A stretch of DNA of 64,000 nt from assembly GCF_018069865.1 (NCBI RefSeq), contig NZ_JAGQDG010000001.1, positions 558,001 through 622,000 of the forward strand, read 5' to 3'. The notes beneath the pieces are model-generated. The model worked only from the letters and a program-made list of their open reading frames with translations. It searched no databases and was not told where the DNA came from. Shown here one piece after another: positions 29,101-37,051 of this stretch; position 1 is the stretch's first letter, and every line of letters begins with the position of its first letter. The stretch comes from Ideonella paludis. GTDB taxonomy: Bacteria > Pseudomonadota > Gammaproteobacteria > Burkholderiales > Burkholderiaceae_C. A program made the translations under genes and the position numbers.

Positions 29101-31737
29101 ATGAGCGCCCCGCAGTCCCAGGCCCCACTCGCCACCCCCGCCCACACCGCCACCGAGGAGGCCATGCGCCTGGCCTTGCAAGCCGCCTTGCCTGCCCGCC
29201 CCGGCCACTTTGACGAGCTGCGCGGCAGCAGCCAAGCGCCCGCCGCCGCACCGGGCTTAGCCCCGCTGTGGCAGGCCTTTTTGGAGGCCACGGGCACCAG
29301 CGGCTGGCTGGACTGCGCCCACAAGCACGAGCGCGTGCGCCACCGCGTGCGTGAAGACGGCGCCACCTACAACGTCTACGACGACGGCGGCCAGCCCCAG
29401 CGCGCCTGGCCGCTGGAGCTGCTTCCCATGCTCATCGGGCCGCAAGAATGGCAGCGCATCGAGCGCGGTGTGCAGCAACGCGCCAAGCTGCTGAATGCCT
29501 GCTTGGCCGATGTCTATGGCCCCGGTGCGCTGCTGGCCCAAGGCCTGCTGCCGCCGCAATTGGTGCTGCGCCATCCGCAATATCTGCAAGCAGTACATGG
29601 CCTGAAGCCGGCGGGCGAGGTGTGGCTGCACCTGCTGGCTTTTGACCTGATCAAACAGCCCGACGGCCACTGGTGTGTGGTGGCCCAGCGCACCCAAGCG
29701 CCCTCGGGTCTGGGCTACCTGCTGGAGAACCGGCTGGTGATTGCGCCGCAGTTCCCCGAGGCCTTCAAGGCCATGGCCGTGCAGCGGCTGGCGGGCAGCT
29801 TTCGCAGCCTCTTGCAGGGGCTGATGCGGCTCTCGCCGCAGGGCGAGCGGGCGCGGGTGGCGCTGCTGACGCCTGGGCCCTTGAATGAAACCTATTTCGA
29901 GCACAGCTTTTTGGCACGCTACCTGGGCATCACCCTGGTGGAGGGGCCGGACCTGACCGTGCGCGACGACCAGCTCTTCCTCAAAACCCTGCATGGCCTG
30001 GAGCGCATTGACGTGCTGCTGCGCCGCGTGGACGACGATTTTTTAGACCCGCTGGAGCTGCGCGCGGAGTCCACCTTGGGAGTGCCGGGGCTGCTGCAGG
30101 CGCTGCGCAGCGGCGGCGTGGTGCTGGCCAATGTGCCCGGTGTGGGCTGGCTGGAAAGCCCCGGCCTGCAAGCGTTTTGGCCCGGCGTGGCCAAGGCCTT
30201 GTTGAACGAGCCGCTGCACCTGCCCAGCAGCGAGAGCTGGTGGTGCGGCGAGGCGGCGGTGTGGCAACGCATGCAGCCCCGGCTGGGCGAGCTGGTGGTG
30301 GCGCCCACCTTCCCGGGCGGTGGAGGCCTGCTGGGCGCTGGGCCGGTGACCTTGGACCAGCTCAGCCCAGAACAAACCCAAACCTTGCTCGGCCAGATGC
30401 AGCAAGACCCGGCGGCCTACACCGTGCTGGCGCCGGTCCAAGCCTCACAAACACCGGTATGGACGGCCGGGCAGTTGCAGCCGCGCGGCGCGGTGCTGCG
30501 CGTCTATGCGCTGAGCGACGGCCAAGGCGGCTGGCAGGTGCTGCCCGGCGGCCTGACCCGCATAGGCCGCCCGGGCGACCAAGGCACTGGCGGCTGGCTG
30601 AGCATGCAGCAAGGCAGCGCCAGCGCCGACACCTGGGTGCTGACCGACGGCCAAGTGGACACCACCAGCCTGCTGCCCCAAGCCCTGACCGACGCCGACC
30701 TGCTAGGCGCACGCCGCCCGGTGGCCAGCCGCTCGGCCGAGAACCTGTTTTGGCTGGGCCGCTACAGCGAGCGCGCCGAGAACGCGCTGCGCCTGATCCG
30801 CTGCGCGCTGGACACCCTGGGCGCGCAGCAGCGGGGCCGCTTGGCCCCGGCCGTGCTGACCATGGTGGACACCCTGTGCCGCCAGCTCAGCCTGTTGCCC
30901 TGGGACACCCCCGCCGCTGCCCAAGACCCCCAGGCTGTGAGCCAAGCGCTGTTGCAAGGCGCGCGCGGTGGGCCGGGCCTCTACAGCCTGGCCTATAACC
31001 TGCAAGCCATGCAGCATTGCGCCCAAGCCTTGCGAGACCGGCTCTCGACCGAGCAGGTGCAACTGATGCACGAGCTGCAGCACCGCCTGGCCCAAGCCCT
31101 GCCGCCCGCCCACAGCCCCACGGCGGCCAGCGAGCAGCCCACGCCGTCGCACGGCGCCGACACCCTGGCCGCCTTGGCCCGCACCGCCACCGACCTGGCC
31201 GCTGTGACTGGCATGCAGACCGACCGCATGACGCGGGACGACGCTTGGCGCCTGCTCAGCGTGGGCCGCCAGATCGAGCGCCTGGACTTTCATTGCCAGG
31301 TGCTGGCTCAAGCCTTTGAGACCGGCGCCGTGCACGACGAGGACGGCTTTGCCTTGGTGCTGGCCTTGTTCGACAGCACCATCACTTATCGGGCCCAGTT
31401 TCAGTCGCGGCGCGAGGTGCTGGCCCTGCTGCACCTGCTGGTGCGCGACACCGACAACCCGCGCTCCTTGGCCTGGGTGGCCCGCACCATGCGCGAGCGC
31501 TTTGTCAAACTGGCGCGCCACCTGCCCGCGTGGGCCGCCGAGGTGGCCGGCCACCTGCCCCAGCCCGACACCTGGCCCATGGCCACCTGGTTTGCACCGG
31601 GCGCAGCAGCCGACGACACCGCCGCCCTGCTGGCCCAGCTGAATGAAGCCAGCGCCCAGGCGCGGCAGCTGTGCGTGGAGGTCGAGCGTGGCTTGTTTGC
31701 CCATGTGCACGGCAGCCAGCAGGTGGTGTGGCAATGA
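29101..31737 (+). CDS. Circularly permuted ATP-grasp / alpha-E domain protein
   Basis: An 878-residue fusion. Residues up to about 500 are a circularly permuted type 2 ATP-grasp domain (DUF404/DUF407), with HKHERVRHRVREDGATYNVY split by conserved histidines, VLLRRVDDDFLDPLEL and an ATP-binding region before GGLTRIG. From about residue 535 an alpha-E domain (DUF403) starts with RSAENLFWLGRYSERAENA and contains RQIERLDFHCQVL. ATP-grasp enzymes form amide or peptide bonds. The substrate of this branch is unknown, and the operon partners are two transglutaminases. The start could also be a GTG at 29095. Its stop overlaps the next start (ATGA). Confidence 0.92.
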   Translation: MSAPQSQAPLATPAHTATEEAMRLALQAALPARPGHFDELRGSSQAPAAAPGLAPLWQAFLEATGTSGWLDCAHKHERVRHRVREDGATYNVYDDGGQPQRAWPLELLPMLIGPQEWQRIERGVQQRAKLLNACLADVYGPGALLAQGLLPPQLVLRHPQYLQAVHGLKPAGEVWLHLLAFDLIKQPDGHWCVVAQRTQAPSGLGYLLENRLVIAPQFPEAFKAMAVQRLAGSFRSLLQGLMRLSPQGERARVALLTPGPLNETYFEHSFLARYLGITLVEGPDLTVRDDQLFLKTLHGLERIDVLLRRVDDDFLDPLELRAESTLGVPGLLQALRSGGVVLANVPGVGWLESPGLQAFWPGVAKALLNEPLHLPSSESWWCGEAAVWQRMQPRLGELVVAPTFPGGGGLLGAGPVTLDQLSPEQTQTLLGQMQQDPAAYTVLAPVQASQTPVWTAGQLQPRGAVLRVYALSDGQGGWQVLPGGLTRIGRPGDQGTGGWLSMQQGSASADTWVLTDGQVDTTSLLPQALTDADLLGARRPVASRSAENLFWLGRYSERAENALRLIRCALDTLGAQQRGRLAPAVLTMVDTLCRQLSLLPWDTPAAAQDPQAVSQALLQGARGGPGLYSLAYNLQAMQHCAQALRDRLSTEQVQLMHELQHRLAQALPPAHSPTAASEQPTPSHGADTLAALARTATDLAAVTGMQTDRMTRDDAWRLLSVGRQIERLDFHCQVLAQAFETGAVHDEDGFALVLALFDSTITYRAQFQSRREVLALLHLLVRDTDNPRSLAWVARTMRERFVKLARHLPAWAAEVAGHLPQPDTWPMATWFAPGAAADDTAALLAQLNEASAQARQLCVEVERGLFAHVHGSQQVVWQ

Positions 31738-32666
31738 GCAGCAACACCGCGCCACGCGTTTTGCACGTGCGCCATGTCACCACCTACCGCCACAGCCAGG
31801 TGGTGGACCTGGCCCAGCATGTCGCTTATCTGCTGCCGCGCACCCGCACGCAGCAAACCCTGCTGAGCCAGCGCCTGCGCATCAGCCCCACGCCCGACCA
31901 CTGGGCCGAGGACGGCCCGCCGCCACCCCAAGCCTTGAGCCTGGACCGCCTGGGCAACCAGCGCTTGGTGTTTGCCCACAGCCGCCCACACAACGTGCTG
32001 GAAGTGCGCTCGGACTTCAGCGTGGCGCTGGCCCCCGCGCCGCCGCCCGACCTGGCCGCTGGCCCCCCTTGGCCGCAAGTAGCCGATGAACTGCGTTACC
32101 ACGCTGGCCCCCAAGCGCCGGATCTGGTGCTGTGCAGCGTGCCGTCTCGCTACACGCCGCTCACCCCTGAGCTGCGCGCCTTTGCGCACGCCCAGTGCGC
32201 GCCCCAACACAGCGCGGCCCTGGCCGCCTGGGCGCTGTGCTGCCACATCCACGATGAGTTTGCCTACCGCCCGCACAGCACCGATGTGAACACCCGCGCC
32301 CCCGATGTGCTGCGCCTTCGCGCCGGGGTCTGCCAAGACTTTGCCCACCTGATGATTGCCGCCTGCCGCGCCCTGGGCCTGCCCGCGCGCTATGTCAGCG
32401 GCTACCTGCTGACCCAGCCGCCCCCCGGCCGGCCACGCCTGATTGGCGCAGATGCCAGCCATGCCTGGGTCGAAGTCTGGTGCCCCCCACACGGCTGGCT
32501 CGCCTTCGACCCCACCAACCGCTGCCTGCCCGCCGACGACCACGTGCAACTCGCGCTGGGCCGCGACTTCGCCGACGTGGCCCCGCTGCGCGGCGTCATC
32601 CGCGGCAGCGCAGGCGCGCAGATGACGGTGAGCGTGACGGTGTCGCCGCAGGAGATTGAGGGGTGA
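31734..32666 (+). CDS. Transglutaminase family protein (stand-alone)
   Basis: A 310-residue transglutaminase-like enzyme with an N-terminal beta-strand domain (VRHVTTYRHSQVVDLAQH) and catalytic Cys200 (RAGVCQDFAH), His243 (ASHAWVEVW) and Asp259 (FDPTN). It belongs to the same operon as the DUF2126 fusion and the ATP-grasp/alpha-E protein, a conserved trio across bacteria. The open frame extends 21 codons upstream, but the ATG at 31734, overlapping the previous stop by four bases, is the natural start. Its own stop overlaps a GTG of the following IgaA-like gene (GTGA), so all four may be translated together. Whether it hydrolyses or cross-links is not visible. Confidence 0.93.
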   Translation: MSSNTAPRVLHVRHVTTYRHSQVVDLAQHVAYLLPRTRTQQTLLSQRLRISPTPDHWAEDGPPPPQALSLDRLGNQRLVFAHSRPHNVLEVRSDFSVALAPAPPPDLAAGPPWPQVADELRYHAGPQAPDLVLCSVPSRYTPLTPELRAFAHAQCAPQHSAALAAWALCCHIHDEFAYRPHSTDVNTRAPDVLRLRAGVCQDFAHLMIAACRALGLPARYVSGYLLTQPPPGRPRLIGADASHAWVEVWCPPHGWLAFDPTNRCLPADDHVQLALGRDFADVAPLRGVIRGSAGAQMTVSVTVSPQEIEG

Positions 32667-33769
32667 GGCTGGGCAGCGCGGTGAACGAGTTGGCCGCCGG
32701 TGCGGCAAAGCCACGGCTTGTGGCGCGGCAGGAGACGCCCTTGGAAGTGCAGTTCCGGCTATCGCTGGACGGCCTCGAGAGCCTTTTTCCGATGGTCCTG
32801 GGACTGTTGCTCGGCATGTTTCCTCTTTTGCTGATACGCCCGCAAGACACGGGTGTCCTGCTGGGGATCATGGTCATCTGGGGCTTGGGCCTGTTGCTGC
32901 TGACCCCGTTGTGGATCGCGTACAAGCGGGGGGCGCCGTTACCCGGCAGGGTCGTGCCCGTGTTGCTGGACCTGCGACGCAAAGGGCTGATGGGCAGCGA
33001 GTTGCTGCTGGCGTTGCCCAGCTCGCTTCAAACCATGGATGGCCAGTGGGTCGAAGTGCCGGCCCACTGGGTCGGGCAGACCATCCCGCGCGGTCCGTCC
33101 TTTATGCCGGCCGAGGTCTGCGAGGCCAACGCCACGTTGATGCGCTTGGGCCGCTTGGCCATTGCCGAGGAGCCACGCTGGCAGTGGATGCACGCAGCCC
33201 AGCACTACGGTCAGTGTGCCCTGGCCTATTTGCTGACCCTTTTGGCGATGCTGGCCTTGAATTGGCAAGAGTTCAACGTCAGTTACCGGCTGCTGGTGGC
33301 CCCCACAAGCACTTGGCCCACCACCACGATGTCGGACTTGGCCTTTCGACCCCCAAAGGCGGGCGAGGTCTTGCGCATCCAGGACACCCTGACCTGCGAC
33401 ACGGAAGCCCGCTTGGCCACCGTGCTGAAGGAGCCCGCCGCACCCGGCAGCGCCTGCCTGCGCCTGCAGTCTGCATTGCAAACCAGCCCTTGGTGGCTGC
33501 TGCTCGACCAGCCTCTGCCTTCTTTGGAAACAGCAGTGGCCACGCCCGACGCCAGCCCGTCGAGCCACTCAGCGACGGTCAGCTTTTTTGCCCTGATCCA
33601 AGACGTGGACCAATCTCTATGGGGACACCCCATGCTCAGCCTCGACACCCGCGTGTTTCCATGGTTCACCACAGCGCGTCGGATACGCAGCTTGGTGGCG
33701 GGGTTCATGGCAGTCGCAGTTCTGGTCTATGGGGTCATGGCGTGGGTGAGGTACCGTCAAAGCCGTTGA
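32663..33769 (+). CDS. IgaA-like (C-terminal half) membrane protein 1
   Basis: A 368-residue protein with membrane segments near residues 41-58, 63-84, 183-200 and 340-360. Between the second and third is VEVPAHWVGQTI (130-141) then MRLGRLAIAEEPRW. After the third come PPKAGEVLRIQDTLTC and a late extracytoplasmic part, then a final helix ending YGVMAWVRYRQ. This order matches the second half of enterobacterial IgaA (PAHW, RQGRYLS, GDTLRISG, and a final helix near AWRRYQ), the Rcs phosphorelay brake. I infer distant homology; it lacks the first half of IgaA, and no Rcs genes are in view. GTG start overlapping the transglutaminase stop. A similar gene follows at 33890. Confidence 0.6.
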   Translation: MRLGSAVNELAAGAAKPRLVARQETPLEVQFRLSLDGLESLFPMVLGLLLGMFPLLLIRPQDTGVLLGIMVIWGLGLLLLTPLWIAYKRGAPLPGRVVPVLLDLRRKGLMGSELLLALPSSLQTMDGQWVEVPAHWVGQTIPRGPSFMPAEVCEANATLMRLGRLAIAEEPRWQWMHAAQHYGQCALAYLLTLLAMLALNWQEFNVSYRLLVAPTSTWPTTTMSDLAFRPPKAGEVLRIQDTLTCDTEARLATVLKEPAAPGSACLRLQSALQTSPWWLLLDQPLPSLETAVATPDASPSSHSATVSFFALIQDVDQSLWGHPMLSLDTRVFPWFTTARRIRSLVAGFMAVAVLVYGVMAWVRYRQSR

Positions 33770-33889
33770 GCACTCACGAGGTTCTACACTGACCGGCTCG
33801 ATATGTTTTTTGCTCCCTCATGTTTCTGTACTGCTGCGCTCCGAGCCACCTGCCCTGCCTGACGCCGCAACACCACCTGGGGCAGCTCG

Positions 33890-35011
33890 ATGGCTAAGGC
33901 CAATCCCCGCCGCCAGCTCAAGGCCCAAGCGCAACAGGTGCTGAGCCAGCGCCTCGAGACAGCCAATGAACGGCGCTTTCGGCTCGTCAACCAAGCGGGC
34001 TGGGGTGTGGCGGTCGTGGCGGGCGGAGGCTGGCTGCTGATGTGGTGGGCTTACTTGGCCGAGCGTGGCTTTTGGATGCTGCTGTGGCTGCTGCCGGGCT
34101 TAAGCTTGCTGGCCTGGGCCAGTTGGCTGGTGTGGAACCCGGTGGTGGATGCCAACGCGGTGGATGTGCACCACATGAAGCTACGCCTGCAGCGAAAGGC
34201 TGTGCCCGATGTGCCCGTCGCGCTGGCCCTGCCCGATACGCTCTACACCAGCAGTGGCGCCTTGGTGAGCCTGCCCGCGCATTGGGTGGGCCGCAGGGTG
34301 CAGGCCTCGCCCATGGACATGGACGCCGAGGTCTGCCCCAGCGAGCGCATGGTGCTGCGGCTGGGCCGTGGCTTGGCCATTGACCAGGAATGGCGCTGGC
34401 GCTTGATCGGCCGCTGGCGTGCCCAGCGCGCGCTGGCACTGACCCACGGCTTGGTGGCGCTGTATTTGGTGATGCCGCTGAGCGGCTGGCTGGCCCATTG
34501 GCACCATGCGCTGGCCTCGGTACAGCCCGTCACGGCGATCGCCACACCCACGCTGGAGCAAGTGCTGCGCCAACCGCCTGCGGTGGGTGAGATGGTGCGG
34601 ATCAAGGCACAGGTGCGCTGTGCGGAACAGCATGACAGCGTCCCTGACAACGCGGTGATCTGGCGCACGCTGGACTGCAAGCAACGCCTCTGGGGTGACT
34701 CAGCCCAAGCGGTCACGTTGCACCTGAGCGAGCCCGTCGAGCCCAAGCTAGAGGCACGCAGCAACGAGCGCCTAGGCCCACGCTGGCCTGGCATCGAGCT
34801 ACCCCCACAAGCGCCGCACGAGGTTGGGTTCTTTGGGCAAGTCACTCGGGTCGAGCGCGCCGCAGGCACCACCGTGGCCCTGCACATCGACACCCGGGCC
34901 TTGCCCTCCAACGCAGGCGGCAGCCGCATTGCGGTGTTCTCTACCTTGTTGGCAGTGGTGCTGGCGGTGGTGCACGGGCTCTTGGCGGCCTGCCGCATTT
35001 TTGGGCGCTAG
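33890..35011 (+). CDS. IgaA-like (C-terminal half) membrane protein 2
   Basis: A 373-residue paralogue of the preceding gene with the same plan: two early membrane helices (about 37-55 and 61-82), VSLPAHWVGRRV (126-137), DAEVCPSERMVLRLGRGLAI, a third helix (about 182-200), PPAVGEMVRIKAQVRC, an extracytoplasmic part with FFGQVTRVERAAG, and a final helix. The two proteins share PAHWVG, AEVC and the LRLGR-LAI-E-RW pattern but are far from identical, so the duplication is old. It starts with an ATG 120 bases after its neighbour. As for the first copy, similarity to IgaA is an inference and the function here is unknown. Confidence 0.6.
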   Translation: MAKANPRRQLKAQAQQVLSQRLETANERRFRLVNQAGWGVAVVAGGGWLLMWWAYLAERGFWMLLWLLPGLSLLAWASWLVWNPVVDANAVDVHHMKLRLQRKAVPDVPVALALPDTLYTSSGALVSLPAHWVGRRVQASPMDMDAEVCPSERMVLRLGRGLAIDQEWRWRLIGRWRAQRALALTHGLVALYLVMPLSGWLAHWHHALASVQPVTAIATPTLEQVLRQPPAVGEMVRIKAQVRCAEQHDSVPDNAVIWRTLDCKQRLWGDSAQAVTLHLSEPVEPKLEARSNERLGPRWPGIELPPQAPHEVGFFGQVTRVERAAGTTVALHIDTRALPSNAGGSRIAVFSTLLAVVLAVVHGLLAACRIFGR

Positions 35012-35023
35012 GTCATGGGTTGA

Positions 35024-35407
35024 TCAGGCCCCACTGCGCCCAGAAACCATGGCTGCCAACAAGCCTGCCGCCAAGACGACAGAGACCACGACGTCCACCG
35101 CCACCACACGCCCGATCTCGGTGTTGTAGCTGCCGACCCACAGCGCAATGAGCACAAAGCTGGAGGTGCTGACCAAGCCCAGGGCCAAGGCCAGCACTCG
35201 CCACGCGGGCATGATCAAAGCACCGAGCATCAAAGCGGCCAGCAAGCCGAAAAGAACCGCGCGATGCTGCAACAAAATGGCGATGTTGGGGTCGGCCACC
35301 GTGGCACCGTACAAGCGCTGAAGGCTGGTGACCCCCAAGACGCCCGCGACGGGCAAGAGATGAATCAAGCCCGCGATGAGCAAGGCGGCCAGCGAGAGGT
35401 AGGTCAT
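35024..35407 (-). CDS. Small four-helix membrane protein
   Basis: A 127-residue, almost entirely hydrophobic protein with about four membrane segments: LSLAALLIAGLIHLLPVAGVL, a helix from about residue 48 (AVLFGLLAALMLGAL), ALALGLVSTSSFVLIALWVG, and VVAVDVVVSVVLAAGLLAAM. The conserved-looking loop RLYGATVADPNIAILLQHRAVLFG suggests a genuine family of unknown function. I chose the ATG at 35407, since upstream codons lie in the divergent AraC promoter. It is divergent from the AraC-type regulator, which may control it. Confidence 0.65.
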   Translation of the reverse strand: MTYLSLAALLIAGLIHLLPVAGVLGVTSLQRLYGATVADPNIAILLQHRAVLFGLLAALMLGALIMPAWRVLALALGLVSTSSFVLIALWVGSYNTEIGRVVAVDVVVSVVLAAGLLAAMVSGRSGA

Positions 35408-35471
35408 CAGGCGTCCCTTACGTTGGTGTTGCGTGCGCATCCGGCCCACAGACCTGCACGACACCCACATC

Positions 35472-36242
35472 ATGACCACTCCGGGGCTCGCCCGCTTTCA
35501 AGAAGTGCCTGTGTTGCCCCGCATTGCGGTGGGCGCTGCCAGAGCCCTGTACGTAGAGCCTGGGCTGAACCTCTCGCCCCATGTGAACGCAACGGTGACG
35601 GTAGCCCTGGCACTGCAAGGCTCCTTTGGCTTGCGGCTGTGGGGGCGCGAGAAAAAGTGGTCTGAGTGGCAGACGCTGCAGGCGGCCTGCATTCCCGCAC
35701 AAACGCTACACCACCTGCGTGCTGCTGGCCCCATGGTCTTTCTGTATCTGGACCCGCTAGCGGATGTATTGCCCAACCCCAGCCCAAGTGCCTTGAGCCA
35801 GGGCCGCGCCAGGCTGCTGGCACTGCCTCAGCCCTTGGACCTTGACAACGCCTTTGCAGCCATGGGCTTGCAAGCCCAGGGGCCACAGGACCGGCGCATC
35901 GCCAGTGTGGCTCGGGCGCTTGATCGCCAGCCTGACCAATTCAATCACCTTCGCGAAGCGGCGGCGATGGCTGGGCTTTCCGGGTCTCGCTTCAGAGCGC
36001 GGTTTGCCAAAGAGGTGGGTCTGCCCTTCCGGCGCTACCGGCTCTGGCGACGCATGGCCGTGGTCATGCGCGAGCTGGCAGCAGGCCACAATCTGACGAC
36101 CGCCGCCATGGCGGCCGGCTTTGCCAGCGCCTCGCACCTGAGCAGCAGCTTCAAACAAATGTTTGGCTTGGCCCCCAGCGCCCTCGCGGCCTTGGGGGTG
36201 GAGATCGACTTGTCAGCGGACCCGGCCGGCTTCGTGGGCTAG
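35472..36242 (+). CDS. AraC family transcriptional regulator
   Basis: A 256-residue regulator with an N-terminal cupin-like sensor domain (about 10-110) and a C-terminal AraC DNA-binding domain with two helix-turn-helix motifs: LREAAAMAGLSGSRFRARFAKEVGLPFRRY and LTTAAMAAGFASASHLSSSFKQMFG, quoted here as conserved landmarks. The ATG at 35472 is preferred over a GTG at 35433. It is transcribed divergently from the small membrane-protein gene, 64 bases away, an arrangement that suggests it controls that gene. The inducer is unknown. Confidence 0.85.
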   Translation: MTTPGLARFQEVPVLPRIAVGAARALYVEPGLNLSPHVNATVTVALALQGSFGLRLWGREKKWSEWQTLQAACIPAQTLHHLRAAGPMVFLYLDPLADVLPNPSPSALSQGRARLLALPQPLDLDNAFAAMGLQAQGPQDRRIASVARALDRQPDQFNHLREAAAMAGLSGSRFRARFAKEVGLPFRRYRLWRRMAVVMRELAAGHNLTTAAMAAGFASASHLSSSFKQMFGLAPSALAALGVEIDLSADPAGFVG

Positions 36243-36356
36243 GCGCGCAGGCGACAGTGATCCAGGCTCGCGCGAGACTGATTGCTGGCCCGCAGCGAGA
36301 ACTATAGTGCTGTCACCCTGCGTGAGATGCGCAACCGCTCAGCCTTCCCCCTCATC

Positions 36357-36839
36357 ATGCCCCACACCCTCCGCCCCGCCACGCCGCAAGACATTCCATC
36401 CATCGTCGCACTGATCCGCGAGCTGGCCGAGTTTGAGCACCTCAGCCACATGGTGCAAACCACGCCCGAGAAACTGCACCCGCATTTATTTGGCGAGCGG
36501 CCCGTGGCCGAAGCCGTGGTGGCCGAGGTGGCGGGCGAGGTGGTGGGCTTTGCGCTGTTCTTCACCAACTTCTCGACGTTCTTGGCGCAACCGGGGCTGT
36601 ACTTGGAAGACCTCTACGTAAAGCCCGCCCACCGCCAGCACGGCCTGGGCCGCGCGCTGCTGACGCATTTGGCACAGTTGGCCGTAGCACGCGGCTATGG
36701 CCGCTTTGAATGGAGCGTGCTGGACTGGAACGCCAATGCCATCCGCTTCTACGAAGGGATGGGCGCGACGGTGATGCCGGATTGGCGGGTGTGCAGGGTG
36801 ACGGGGGAAGACTTGTTAAGAATGTCTGCAAGCCATTGA
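36357..36839 (+). CDS. GNAT family N-acetyltransferase
   Basis: A 160-residue acetyl-CoA-dependent N-acetyltransferase. The acetyl-CoA-binding loop is YVKPAHRQHGLGRALL, followed by FEWSVLDWNANAIRFYEGMGA, a pattern shared with diamine (spermidine/thialysine) acetyltransferase-like members. The frame is open 25 codons further upstream, but the ATG at 36357 begins exactly where the domain starts (LRPATPQDIPSIVALI). Substrate unknown; a polyamine or amino-acid-like amine is plausible from the LDWN motif. Confidence 0.85.
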   Translation: MPHTLRPATPQDIPSIVALIRELAEFEHLSHMVQTTPEKLHPHLFGERPVAEAVVAEVAGEVVGFALFFTNFSTFLAQPGLYLEDLYVKPAHRQHGLGRALLTHLAQLAVARGYGRFEWSVLDWNANAIRFYEGMGATVMPDWRVCRVTGEDLLRMSASH

Positions 36840-37051
36840 TTCCAAGGAATCAAACGCACTTTATTCACTACTCGCGAATAGCGAATGACGCGCCACGCCA
36901 GGGACAGGACGCACGCCACAATCAGCCCACATCTCGCCTTCCAGCCCCAAGACATGATGGCCTCGCCTCGGCTGAGCCTGGCCGGAGGGCAGTACCCACC
37001 AGCGCGCTGTGGCATGCTGACCTGACGACTCAGCCGCAAACTCAGCCCCCC

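Noticed and set aside
36836-36853. Perfect dyad TTGATTCC-AA-GGAATCAA over the stop codon of the GNAT gene
   Set aside because: The two-base loop is too tight for a good RNA hairpin and no T-run follows, so I do not call a terminator. It could be an operator, but no promoter is evident beside it.
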